Below the pieces are notes generated by a model. It searched no databases. It was not told where the DNA came from and saw only the letters and a list, made by a program, of their open reading frames with translations. Made by a program: the position numbers and the translations under genes. Shown piece after piece: positions 8,342 through 15,631 of a DNA stretch of 33,885 bases. Positions within the stretch are counted from its first letter, which is position 1. Each line of letters opens with the position of its first letter. This DNA is from an uncultured Succinivibrionaceae bacterium (GTDB lineage: Bacteria; Pseudomonadota; Gammaproteobacteria; Enterobacterales; Succinivibrionaceae). The stretch spans positions 1 through 33,885 of the forward strand of contig UQCV01000016.1 in the NCBI GenBank assembly GCA_900539665.1. Reading direction: 5' to 3'.

Positions 8342-8525
8342 GCCAAAGTGAAAATGTAGAAATTCGCCAAAGTGAAAATGTCGTTTTTTCATCTAAACTT
8401 TCTTTATAGACCATATAAAGGAGTTTTGTATGAGAAAAGACATAGCAGAAACACTGAGGGAATTTTTAATGAATGGTATAAAACCAAACTATTCAAAAAT
8501 AACAAAGCAGTTTAATTGCGATGCA
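8342..8525 (+). mobile_element. Remnant of the left end of an IS21-family element
   Basis: Two exact 16-base copies of GCCAAAGTGAAAATGT (8342-8357 and 8366-8381) resemble the repeated terminal sites of IS21-family elements. About 50 bases later a well-spaced AAGGAG and an ATG begin a protein matching the N-terminus of IstA-type transposases. The rest of istA and all of istB are missing. The right junction lies near 8525, where the reading frame turns into lysine/arginine-rich junk. Confidence 0.65.
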
Positions 8526-8588
8526 AGAAAGGAAAGGAGATGCAGAAAAGGGAAAAAGAAGAAAAGAAAGAAAAGAGGGAATGGCTGA
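8430..8588 (+). pseudogene. Truncated istA (IS21-family transposase) N-terminus
   Basis: The frame encodes 52 residues beginning MRKDIAETLREFLMNGIKPN. It continues through the start of a helix-turn-helix (YSKITKQFNCD), then degenerates into a Lys/Arg-rich tail translated from a purine-rich tract, and stops within the lysC terminator hairpin. Full IstA proteins are several times longer with a DDE domain, so this cannot be active. The good ribosome-binding site means a short DNA-binding peptide could still be made. The family call rests on recognition of the N-terminus plus the terminal repeats. Confidence 0.6.
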
Positions 8589-8600
8589 TCCATTCCCTCT
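8555..8600 (-). terminator. Intrinsic terminator of lysC
   Basis: Perfect 11-bp stem AGAGGGAATGG/CCATTCCCTCT (8574-8584 with 8590-8600) and a 5-base loop. Read on the minus strand it is followed by a T-rich tract (8573 downward). It lies 38 bases beyond the lysC stop. Confidence 0.8.
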
Positions 8601-8638
8601 AGAACCTAAAACTAACTAGATTTTCTCTAATTGTTTAA

Positions 8639-10018
8639 TTATTTGATAACCTGTGGGTTGCCTTCAAGAAGCTTGTGGTGAAGTTCAGTTACAGCGTGTT
8701 CTGCCTGATCTGAATTTACGAGGAAGCAAAGGTTGTGTGAGCTTGCACCGTAGCAAATCATACGAATGTTTACGTCGCAGATTGAAGCGAATACAGCTGC
8801 GCCAGTACCGCTAACCTGGCTCATGCCGTTACCTATTAAAGCAACGAGAGAGAGGTTGTCGTCAACGCGAACCTTGCAGAAGCTCTTGAGTTCGTTAATG
8901 AGCTGTTCACTGATTACTGACTGACCGTTAGACTGGCTACCAGTGTTGTCAATGGTAAGAGCTACGCTAACTTCTGAAGTGGTGATAAGGTCAACAGAAA
9001 TACCGTACTTAGCAAAAATGCTGAAAATGTTAGCCAAGAAACCACAAGCACCGATCATGTTAGGGCTCTGAAGGGTAAGGAGTTTCTGGTTACGACGTAA
9101 AGCTACAGCACGGAAGGTTGGCTTTGATTCAGTTTCAGAACGAACCCAAGTACCACCAAGTTCAGGGTTCTTAGAAGAACCTACGAATACAGGGATGTTA
9201 CGACGTACAGCTGGGAAAATGGTAGCTGGGTGTAATACCTTAGCCCCGAAGGTAGCCATTTCAGCAGCTTCAGAGAAAGTAATTTCAGGGATTACAGCAG
9301 CTTCTTTTACCATGCGTGGGTCAGTAGTGTAGATACCTGGAACGTCAGTCCAGATTTCAATAGCGCTACATTGTGGAATAGCTTCGCCAAGGAGAGCTGC
9401 AGAGTAGTCAGAACCACCGCGACCGAGAGTTGTAGTTTGGCCAATAGCGTTAGAGCCGATAAAGCCCTGAGTTACAATAATGGTTTCACCATCAAAGAGT
9501 GGAACAAGCTTTTCTTTAGCAGAATTGCTAAGTACTTCAATGATTGGAGCAGCTTTACCAAATCTGTTGTCAGTACGCATTACAGTACGTACGTCAAACC
9601 ACTTAGCCTTAAAGCCTAAGCTCTTAAGAACTTCAGTGAAAAGCTTAGTAGACATGATTTCACCGTAAGATACGATACGGTCAGTCAAAGCATCATCATG
9701 TTCAATGATGGCGTGGTTAGCAAGGTCTTTGATTTCGTGTAAAAGCTTTTCGATTTCGGAAGTGATTTCCTTTGGGGAACCAAGATCGTTAAGAATTGAG
9801 AATTCGATTTGGCTCAACTTGAGCATGCGATCTTCGATGCCCTGAGCATCAAGGTTGCCAGAAGAAAGTTCTACCAACAAATTGGTTACCCCGGCGCTTG
9901 CGCTTAAGACTACAAGCTTAGTATGAGGATTGTTGGTAACGATCTTTGCACAATTGCACATTGCCGGGTAGTTAGCAACGCTAGTACCACCGAACTTGGC
10001 AACACAAACTTTGTTCAT
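8639..10018 (-). CDS. lysC: Lysine-sensitive aspartokinase III
   Basis: Aspartokinase phosphorylates L-aspartate, the first step toward lysine, diaminopimelate, threonine and methionine. The 459 aa match E. coli LysC (449 aa) along the whole length. The N-terminal kinase motif is KFGGTSVA (about 8-15), then TQGFIGS and TTLGRGGSDYSAALL (about 196-210). Two C-terminal ACT domains follow, including ISVDLITTSEVSVALTID (about 340-357) and NIRMICYGASSHNLCFLV near the end. No homoserine dehydrogenase domain is fused, and the ACT sequence is of the lysine-inhibited type III. The start is supported by AGGAG six bases upstream. A lysine riboswitch in the leader and a strong terminator give a single-gene unit. 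Confidence 0.95.
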   Translation of the reverse strand: MNKVCVAKFGGTSVANYPAMCNCAKIVTNNPHTKLVVLSASAGVTNLLVELSSGNLDAQGIEDRMLKLSQIEFSILNDLGSPKEITSEIEKLLHEIKDLANHAIIEHDDALTDRIVSYGEIMSTKLFTEVLKSLGFKAKWFDVRTVMRTDNRFGKAAPIIEVLSNSAKEKLVPLFDGETIIVTQGFIGSNAIGQTTTLGRGGSDYSAALLGEAIPQCSAIEIWTDVPGIYTTDPRMVKEAAVIPEITFSEAAEMATFGAKVLHPATIFPAVRRNIPVFVGSSKNPELGGTWVRSETESKPTFRAVALRRNQKLLTLQSPNMIGACGFLANIFSIFAKYGISVDLITTSEVSVALTIDNTGSQSNGQSVISEQLINELKSFCKVRVDDNLSLVALIGNGMSQVSGTGAAVFASICDVNIRMICYGASSHNLCFLVNSDQAEHAVTELHHKLLEGNPQVIK

Positions 10019-10024
10019 TTGGAA

Positions 10025-10080
10025 CTCCTAATAGGATTAGTTAATTAAATGGTTTGAGTTACCTAAGGAGAGCGTATTAA
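10025..10080 (-). promoter_or_regulatory. Candidate SD/anti-SD expression platform of the lysC riboswitch
   Basis: On the minus strand CTCCT (10080-10076) is complementary to the ribosome-binding AGGAG (10029-10025). Closer in, CTAAT/ATTAG can form a small hairpin that includes the first A and G of the AGGAG. A GGCGG/CCGCC hairpin lies between the aptamer and CTCCT but has only three T's after it. This suggests control of translation start rather than intrinsic termination. Confidence 0.45.
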
Positions 10081-10099
10081 AGGCGGGGATTATCATCCG

Positions 10100-10267
10100 C
10101 CAGAAGCACTTCACCTTAAGTGTGACAGCCTGAAGGATTCAGCCTCCATGGCCGACAGTAGATGTCTATGTCACGACAATTCATACTGCCTCGGCTCTTC
10201 ATTCCATCTTCTAGCTTAGTGACATGTGGTAATTGCTAGAATACCTAAGAAGAGCGCCTCTTCTGGG
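10100..10267 (-). ncRNA. Lysine riboswitch (L box) in the lysC leader
   Basis: The minus-strand leader carries the conserved elements of the lysine aptamer in order. The P1 strand CCAGAAG is followed at once by AGGCGC, then GAAGAGCCGAGG, then GGAGGCTGAATCC, then GGCTGTCAC, and finally GTGAAGTG with the closing strand CTTCTGG (10106-10100). The E. coli lysC riboswitch has nearly the same blocks (CCAGAAGAGGCGC, GCCGAGG, GGCTGAATCCCC, GTTGTCAC, CACTTCTGG). Lysine binding should lower lysC expression. Confidence 0.92.
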
Positions 10268-10293
10268 TCTATAATTCCGAAGAATTTTGAAGA

Positions 10294-10322
10294 ATATTAC
10301 ATGCTTTAAAAGTGTTTGTCTA
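10294..10322 (-). promoter_or_regulatory. Probable promoter of the riboswitch-lysC transcript
   Basis: On the minus strand TAGACA (10322-10317), a 17-base spacer, then TAATAT (10299-10294). Transcription would start about 20 bases before the aptamer P1 stem. Confidence 0.55.
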
Positions 10323-10513
10323 TGAATATTTGTGCTGTAAGTGGGAGTTTTATAAGGTTTAACTAGATAAAAACGCCTCAATGTGCTTGAAAAATTTTGT
10401 TTATGATTGCTAGTTGCTGATTTGATTGTTAATACCGGGGCAATATTATTTTGGTGGATTTAAATTTTTCGAGCTTAGCGAACGCTAGAACATATACAAA
10501 TAACATGATGGTA

Positions 10514-10541
10514 GAAAAAAAGCCCAGGTATTCCTGAGCTT
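10514..10541 (-). terminator. Intrinsic terminator of argA
   Basis: A 9-bp stem (10520-10528 with 10533-10541, one G-T pair) and a 4-base loop, followed on the minus strand by six T's. It lies about 70 bases after the argA stop. Confidence 0.8.
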
Positions 10542-10609
10542 TTGGGTAACTGATTCAAGTCTTGTTCGGTTTATTTAAGGATAAACCAATTAGCTATGAA
10601 CTTCGATGA

Positions 10610-11956
10610 TTAAGCTTCGTGCTTATCGTAGTTGATAGTTCTAAACAAGATCTTTGACATACGTTGGTAATTGTAATGTTCGCGCTTTTTCTTAGGAAGT
10701 TCTTCGATAGTACCTTGAACAAAGCCCTTTTCAAGGAAGAAGTGGGCTGACTTGGTAGTTAAAACAAAGAGCTTTTTAATATTGCGTTGACGCGCGAGTT
10801 CTTCAATCTTATTGATTAAAACATCCCCACGGTTGTTACCACGGTAATTAGGGTGGATGGCTACACAAGCAAGTTCAGCCAAACCTTCTTCTTCATATGG
10901 ATACAAAGCAGCAGAAGCGATTACCATGCCGTCACGCTTAATCACTACGTAATGGTCGATTTCCATTTCGAGCTGTTCACGTGGACGGTGAATTAAGATG
11001 CCTTCAATTTCAAGTGGACGAATGAGTTCCATAAGGGAAGGAATATCGTTGATAGTTGCTTGACTTACTTGTTCAGCACTTTGACGAACGATTTGAGTAC
11101 CTACACCATCACGAGTGAATAATTCTTGAATAATGGCTCCATTTTGTTCGTGAGATACTAAGTGGCAACGTTCAACCCCACCGCGGCAACTATTGATGGC
11201 AGCTCTAAGATAACGGTAGGTGCTGTTATGAATTTCTTCGTCGATGTTGTTGAGGAGCTTTTCGGCTTCGTTAGGGAATAATTCAGCGATAACTTCACCG
11301 TTTTCACTAGTTAGCAATTCGTCGTTATTACAGAAGGTAATGAGTTTGTCAGCTCTGATAGAGATGGCAACTTGAGCTGCGATATCTTCGCTGTTTACGC
11401 TAAAGCTTTCACCGGTAATTGAGTAACCAACTGGAGAGATCAAGACGATTGAATTGTTGTCGAGTTCACGGATGATGTTTTCAGAATCGACTTTACGTAC
11501 AATCCCGCTATGAATGTAGTCGATCCCATCGCATACCCCAAGAGGGCGAGAGGTGATGAAATTGCCAGAAACTACATTGAGGCGACTACCTTGCATTGGG
11601 GTGTTTACCAGTCCCATGGAGAGTTTGGCAGTAAGGTCGATGGTCATATAACCGCAAACACGCTTAATAACGGCGAATGTTTCGTCATCAGCGATACGAA
11701 TACGTTTATGGAAGTGAGCGGCAATATGATTCTTAGCTAATTCTTCATCAATCTGTTCACGAGCTCCAAAGACCAAAACCAACTTTATACCAAGGCTTTG
11801 TAAAAGCGCTAAATCACTGATGATGTCATCAATGTAACTGCTAGAAACTGTAGCACCTGGGATAAGAATAACAAAAGTAGAACCACGATGGTGCTTAAGA
11901 TACGGGCCACTGTGGCGGAATGCCTGGACGAGGTTGTCGTCAGTGTTTCTGTTCAT
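10610..11956 (-). CDS. argA: N-acetylglutamate synthase ArgA
   Basis: ArgA acetylates glutamate with acetyl-CoA, the first step of arginine synthesis, and is normally feedback-inhibited by arginine. The protein has an amino-acid-kinase-like N-terminal domain (LGIKLVLVFGAREQID near residue 55, VVSGNFITSRPLGV near 130) and a C-terminal GNAT acetyltransferase domain (ELACVAIHPNYRGNNRGDVLINKIEELA near 362). The family signatures RHLVS-like RCHLVS, GIGTQ-like GVGTQ and EQLEMEID are all present. I place the start at the ATG at 11956, preceded by GGA, giving 448 aa (E. coli 443). An in-frame TTG at 11968 would add four residues but has no ribosome-binding site. Single gene with its own terminator; the leader has GC-rich hairpins. 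Confidence 0.93.
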   Translation of the reverse strand: MNRNTDDNLVQAFRHSGPYLKHHRGSTFVILIPGATVSSSYIDDIISDLALLQSLGIKLVLVFGAREQIDEELAKNHIAAHFHKRIRIADDETFAVIKRVCGYMTIDLTAKLSMGLVNTPMQGSRLNVVSGNFITSRPLGVCDGIDYIHSGIVRKVDSENIIRELDNNSIVLISPVGYSITGESFSVNSEDIAAQVAISIRADKLITFCNNDELLTSENGEVIAELFPNEAEKLLNNIDEEIHNSTYRYLRAAINSCRGGVERCHLVSHEQNGAIIQELFTRDGVGTQIVRQSAEQVSQATINDIPSLMELIRPLEIEGILIHRPREQLEMEIDHYVVIKRDGMVIASAALYPYEEEGLAELACVAIHPNYRGNNRGDVLINKIEELARQRNIKKLFVLTTKSAHFFLEKGFVQGTIEELPKKKREHYNYQRMSKILFRTINYDKHEA

Positions 11957-11979
11957 GCATTTTTCCAAATATAGTCTGA

Positions 11980-12011
11980 CCGGGAAAAACCCGGAGCCGG
12001 ACGGCAGCCGG
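11980..12011 (-). other. GC-rich hairpins in the argA leader
   Basis: CCGGG-AAAAA-CCCGG (11980-11994) is a perfect stem, next to a second CCGG...CCGG pair (11997-12000 with 12008-12011). This is conspicuous GC-rich structure in AT-rich DNA, about 25 bases before the argA start. No T-run follows, so a terminator is unlikely; an mRNA-stability or translation-control role is a guess. Confidence 0.45.
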
Positions 12012-12013
12012 TT

Positions 12014-12301
12014 TAAAAAAAACAGTTGGTGCCTTTAGTCAACATTGCTAAAGAGTGGGCTAATTTTACCGCAAAAAGAGTGAAAGAGATCAATTTTATT
12101 GTATGTATTAGCAGTATTTTATTGGATTTTGTTTCTGAAAGTTGATTAAGCAAAAATTAAGTAAATTTTTGAAATAATATTTTGCGATAGTAACTTGGGA
12201 ACAAGGACTAAAGATCGGAAATCAGTAAAAACTGAAGCCAATAGTAAAAACTAGAGAAAACATGAAGAGATCTAAAGAAAACTAAAGAAAAATAGCACGG
12301 G
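12014..12301. other. AT-rich gap between argA and the maoP terminator
   Basis: It must hold the argA promoter on the minus strand, but I cannot choose one confidently. It ends in a purine-rich stretch with repeated CTAAAGA/ACTAGAGA-like words (12230-12300). No gene seen. Confidence 0.35.
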
Positions 12302-12333
12302 AAAAAACAAGGGCTTAGAAAAATCTAAGCCCT
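12302..12333 (-). terminator. Intrinsic terminator of maoP
   Basis: Perfect 10-bp stem AGGGCTTAGA/TCTAAGCCCT (12310-12319 with 12324-12333), 4-base loop, then TTGTTTTTTC on the minus strand. It is about 100 bases past the maoP stop, leaving room for the structured 3' untranslated region. Confidence 0.85.
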
Positions 12334-12349
12334 ATGTGTATAGTGAATT

Positions 12350-12425
12350 ACATGTTCAAAGCACGACGCTCAAGTAAAATAATAACTTGCTTTTAATATG
12401 ACTTGAGGTCACATGTAGCAAGTTA
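12350..12425 (-). other. Interleaved inverted repeats (possible pseudoknot) in the maoP 3' untranslated region
   Basis: Three complementary pairs occur: ACATGT 12350-12355 with 12411-12416, CTCAAGT 12369-12375 with ACTTGAG 12401-12407, and TAACTTGC 12383-12390 with GCAAGTTA 12418-12425. The third pair crosses the other two, which is the topology of a pseudoknot. Because CAAGT/ACTTG occurs four times, local hairpins compete with the long-range pairs. The region sits between the maoP stop and its terminator. Confidence 0.5.
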
Positions 12426-12432
12426 ATTGATT

Positions 12433-12765
12433 TTAGTCGAGGCTGCTTTCGCTTGAATCCATTGAACCTTCATCATCGTCAGAAGAAGCAGTTAAGTTGT
12501 GTGTCTTTCTTGGAGAAATTTCACGAAGATACTTCTGATAAACCTTGGCGTAGATAGCAGGGGTAAGATCTGGATTCTTCATCTGTTCTACGAATTCTTT
12601 TTCAGTATCGTCAGCAGGTTTTCTGCTTGCGGTGTAAAGGTCGGTCATAACGGAACCACATTCTTCTAGAAGTTCAGATTCCTTAATTGAAAAACGACCG
12701 CTACGTCTAATTCCGCGCGGAAAATGAAAGAAATCGTTAAATGGTTTGTCTGACTTAAAACTCAT
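12433..12765 (-). CDS. maoP: MaoP/YifE family protein (DUF413)
   Basis: The 110-aa protein has the DUF413 core near its N-terminus: FNDFFHFPRGIRRSGRFSI followed by ESELLEECG. E. coli MaoP (112 aa) reads similarly (YFDNKHYPRGFSRHGDFTI then AQLLERHG). Both proteins end in an acidic serine/aspartate-rich tail. In E. coli MaoP, with the DNA site maoS, helps organise the chromosomal Ori macrodomain; that role is transferred by family only. It lies alone between argA and glnS, whereas E. coli has it next to hdfR. Its transcript looks unusually structured at both ends (leader hairpins 12797-12853, 3' region 12350-12425). Confidence 0.8.
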   Translation of the reverse strand: MSFKSDKPFNDFFHFPRGIRRSGRFSIKESELLEECGSVMTDLYTASRKPADDTEKEFVEQMKNPDLTPAIYAKVYQKYLREISPRKTHNLTASSDDDEGSMDSSESSLD

Positions 12766-12796
12766 ATTCTTTTCTCTTCTGATTAATAACTATGCC

Positions 12797-12853
12797 CCAG
12801 GATTCTTGTTCCTGGTCCGGCGGAAGCTAGCCGAGGTTAAAGAGACCTTGGTC
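12797..12853 (-). other. Three consecutive hairpins in the maoP leader
   Basis: CCAGGA/TCCTGG (12797-12815), CGGC/GCCG (12818-12833) and GACC-TT-GGTC (12844-12853) lie between the predicted promoter and the start codon. They are GC-rich against an AT-rich background. The compact series suggests a regulatory leader; no known motif recognised. Confidence 0.45.
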
Positions 12854-12880
12854 TGCCGTATTGTGCAATAAAAGTATGGT

Positions 12881-12909
12881 ATTTTATAGTGAATTAGGCA
12901 CTAAAGCAA
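12881..12909 (-). promoter_or_regulatory. Probable maoP promoter
   Basis: On the minus strand TTGCTT (12909-12904), 17-base spacer, TAAAAT (12886-12881). The predicted leader is about 108 bases. Confidence 0.5.
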
Positions 12910-13130
12910 TAAAGAGAGAATATATTTGCACTTAGAGACCCACTTATGAAGTCGGAAAGAGGTGGTTTGGTAGAAAGGAAGGAAAATTTACTAAAAAAAG
13001 AGATGAAAGCGTGAAATACACTGTAAAAATACATTAGGTTTATAGACTCTTGTGACTTATAATAGGCAAATTGTACAGTTTAGTTATGGATATTTGGCAG
13101 TTGTAGAAATGCTGAACACTGGGGGATTAT

Positions 13131-14807
13131 ATGGCAGACGAAAGCAGTAACCGTTCTTCTAACTTTATAACACAGATTATTGATGAGGATCTTAAAAGCG
13201 GAAAGTATACTAAGGTTGCTACCCGTTTTCCTCCTGAACCAAACGGTTACCTCCATGTGGGGCATGCAAAGTCTATTTGTTTGAATTTTGGGATTGCTCG
13301 TGATTACGGTGGGACATGTAATCTTCGTTTTGACGATACCAATCCAAGTAAAGAAGATACTGAATATGTAGAATCAATTAAGAGAGATGTTAATTGGTTA
13401 GGTTTTGAATGGAATGGGGAACCAAGATACTCATCTAATTACTTTGATGCATTGTATGGTTATGCAGTTGAACTCATCAACAAAGGTTTAGCTTACGTTG
13501 ATGAATTAACACCAGAACAGATTCGTGAATACCGTGGTACTTTGACTGAACCTGGGCGTAACAGTCCATACCGTGATAGAGCTCCTGCGGAAAACCTTGA
13601 ACTTTTTGAAAAAATGCGCGCAGGTGAATTTGCTGAAGGGACCGCTTGTTTACGTGCGAAGATCGACATGGCTTCACCATTTATTTGTATGCGTGACCCT
13701 GTAATCTATCGTATTAAGTTTGCGACCCACCATCAGACTGGGGATAAGTGGTGCATTTACCCAATGTACGATTTTACTCACTGTATCTCTGACGCTATTG
13801 AAGGCATTACCCATTCTATCTGTACTTTGGAATTCCAAGATAACAGACGTTTGTACGATTGGGTACTTGAACATATCACAATTGATTGTCATCCGCATCA
13901 GTACGAATTCTCAAGACTTAACTTAGAATACGCCATTACTTCAAAGCGTAAGCTAAATCTCTTAGTTACCGAAAAGATCGTTGATGGTTGGGATGATCCA
14001 AGAATGCCGACTATTTCTGGGATGCGTCGTCGTGGTTATACCCCAGCTTCTATTCGTGAATTTTGCCGTCGCATTGGGGTAACAAAGCAAGACAACACTA
14101 TTGAAATGTTAGCTTTGGAATCTTGTGTACGCGAAGATCTTAATGAAAATGCTCCACGTCGTATGGCAGTACTTAAGCCTCTTAAGGTTGTAATTGAAAA
14201 TTATCCTGAAGGCCAAGTTGAAGAAGTTGAAGCGCAAAACCATCCACTTAAACCAGAAATGGGCAGTCGTAAGTTGCCATTTGCGCGTGAAGTATTTATT
14301 GAAGCTGATGACTTTAGAGAAGAAGCTAATAAGAAGTACAAGCGTTTAGTTCTAGGAAAAGAAGTACGTTTGCGTTACGGTTATATCATCAAAGCAGAAA
14401 GATGCGACAAGGATGAAAACGGTAATGTAACTTGCGTTTACTGTACTTATATTCCAGAAAGCTTAGGTTGTGATGTTCCAGATCATAAGCCAAAGGGGGT
14501 TATTCATTGGGTTTGTGCGGTACCTGGTAAGTATGCAAATGCTGAAATCAGAATGTATGGCCGTCTCTTTAATGTACCAAATCCTGGCAGCGCAGACGAT
14601 TTCCTTTCTACTATTAATAGCGATTCACTCGAAGTGATTGAAGGGGCTTGTGTAGAATTACCTTTGGCTGAAGTTAAGCCATTAGAAAGTTTCCAATTTG
14701 AAAGAACTGGTTACTTCTGTGCGGATGAAAAGCTTTCAGCAGGGGATAAGAAAGTCTTCAATTTAACCGTTGCGCTTAAAGAAGACGCTGCCAAAGTGAC
14801 TGCTTAA
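13131..14807 (+). CDS. glnS: Glutaminyl-tRNA synthetase
   Basis: GlnS charges tRNA-Gln. At 558 aa it is the usual bacterial class Ic enzyme (E. coli 554). The HIGH-type motif is in PPEPNGYLHVGHAKS (about residues 34-48) and the KMSKS-type motif is TSKRKL (about 270-275). Other GlnRS landmarks are LRFDDTNPSKED (about 64-75), WCIYPMYDFTHCISDAIEGITHSICTLEF in the catalytic core, and DDPRMPTISGMRRRGYTP. The second half is the anticodon-binding beta-barrel region. These features separate it from GluRS. A TATAAT at 13058-13063 gives a likely promoter about 70 bases upstream, divergent from maoP. GGGGG lies 6 bases before the ATG. Confidence 0.96.
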   Translation: MADESSNRSSNFITQIIDEDLKSGKYTKVATRFPPEPNGYLHVGHAKSICLNFGIARDYGGTCNLRFDDTNPSKEDTEYVESIKRDVNWLGFEWNGEPRYSSNYFDALYGYAVELINKGLAYVDELTPEQIREYRGTLTEPGRNSPYRDRAPAENLELFEKMRAGEFAEGTACLRAKIDMASPFICMRDPVIYRIKFATHHQTGDKWCIYPMYDFTHCISDAIEGITHSICTLEFQDNRRLYDWVLEHITIDCHPHQYEFSRLNLEYAITSKRKLNLLVTEKIVDGWDDPRMPTISGMRRRGYTPASIREFCRRIGVTKQDNTIEMLALESCVREDLNENAPRRMAVLKPLKVVIENYPEGQVEEVEAQNHPLKPEMGSRKLPFAREVFIEADDFREEANKKYKRLVLGKEVRLRYGYIIKAERCDKDENGNVTCVYCTYIPESLGCDVPDHKPKGVIHWVCAVPGKYANAEIRMYGRLFNVPNPGSADDFLSTINSDSLEVIEGACVELPLAEVKPLESFQFERTGYFCADEKLSAGDKKVFNLTVALKEDAAKVTA

Positions 14808-14961
14808 AACAAAGGTTTGAGCGAAAAGAAATTTTAGCCGGGAACTAAAACGAAAATCTATAGTCAAATTATGAGTTCGTTGACAATTAGGAACATCATA
14901 GAATTAAACTTTTAAAGATTTTAAGTTTGTAGTTGCCGGTCATGTTTACAGATGCTCCAAC

Positions 14962-14989
14962 TTGAAAACTGGTTGGAAGTCTATATAAT
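14962..14989 (+). promoter_or_regulatory. Promoter of the 164-aa gene
   Basis: TTGAAA at 14962-14967, 16-base spacer, consensus TATAAT at 14984-14989. It lies in the 221-base gap after glnS, so the next gene need not depend on the glnS transcript. Confidence 0.65.
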
Positions 14990-15028
14990 TTAAATGGTGT
15001 TTGTCGCACATAATTACCGAGGGTTTAT

Positions 15029-15523
15029 ATGAATAGCGAAGATTTATACGACAAAGATGGTGATTTAGCTGAAGAAAATGAAGCAAATGAAACTTCAGCT
15101 CCTGCAATAAGTGATGATTTTGAAGTAGTTCTTAATCGTCGTGCACCAAAGGGTGACGTGTTTATTCAGGTGTTCCCAAGAACTAGACATTGGATCCGTG
15201 CAGGTGTTAGACCAGAAAAAATCTATCGTGAAGATAAGGATCTAAACGGCAATTATTTTGCCTTTGAAAAGACCATGAAGGATCCTACTTTCAACATTGT
15301 AGATGGCGTTCGTTATATTAAATTCCGTTGCCAGATTGCTTTGACTGAACTTGAAATTGAAATTTCATTTAGTCACATTGAAATTGCATACCTTGATGGT
15401 TCAGGCCAGCTGGGCAATTTCATGCAAGTTAAGGAAGGGACTCAAGAATGCGGTGAACTCGAAAACGCATTTGAGATCGTTCTTAGCAACTTGGCAGCTT
15501 ATCTTAGCAAGGTAAAGAATTAA
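15029..15523 (+). CDS. Unrecognised 164-aa protein
   Basis: I do not recognise this family. The first 35 residues are acidic and polar (rich in Asp, Glu, Asn and Ala) and probably disordered. A folded-looking domain follows (about 35-164) with VFIQVFPRTRHWIRAG near residue 46, VRYIKFRCQIALTELEIEISF near 92 and a C-terminal helix ENAFEIVLSNLAAYLSKVKN. It has no signal peptide or membrane segment, so it should be cytoplasmic. Good expression signals (own promoter, GAGGG before the ATG) and codon use like its neighbours argue that it is real. It sits between glnS and a small exported protein. Confidence 0.7.
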   Translation: MNSEDLYDKDGDLAEENEANETSAPAISDDFEVVLNRRAPKGDVFIQVFPRTRHWIRAGVRPEKIYREDKDLNGNYFAFEKTMKDPTFNIVDGVRYIKFRCQIALTELEIEISFSHIEIAYLDGSGQLGNFMQVKEGTQECGELENAFEIVLSNLAAYLSKVKN

Positions 15524-15538
15524 TAATTGCCGACAATT

Positions 15539-15601
15539 CCGGAGGTGGTTTGGGTGCAAGTACGGGCCTTTAGCGCTCGCTTGGATCATAAACTCCTCCG
15601 G
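15539..15601. other. CCGGAGG/CCTCCGG inverted repeat between two small genes
   Basis: The 7-base arms (15539-15545 and 15595-15601) are exact complements around a 49-base loop and are followed by TTTT. It could be a loose terminator for the 164-aa gene, or a long-loop structure that hides the CGGAGG. An extended open frame starting upstream (15527) runs through it but lacks a sensible start. Confidence 0.45.
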
Positions 15602-15631
15602 TTTTGTAGTTTAACGTGGAGAAAATTGATT

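Noticed and set aside
12143..12160. Possible FNR site near argA
   Set aside because: Only the TTGAT half is present; the second half does not match ATCAA.
15527..15631. Upstream extension of the exported-protein gene
   Set aside because: It would place 35 residues before a clean signal peptide and runs through an inverted repeat; the ATG at 15632 has its own ribosome-binding site.
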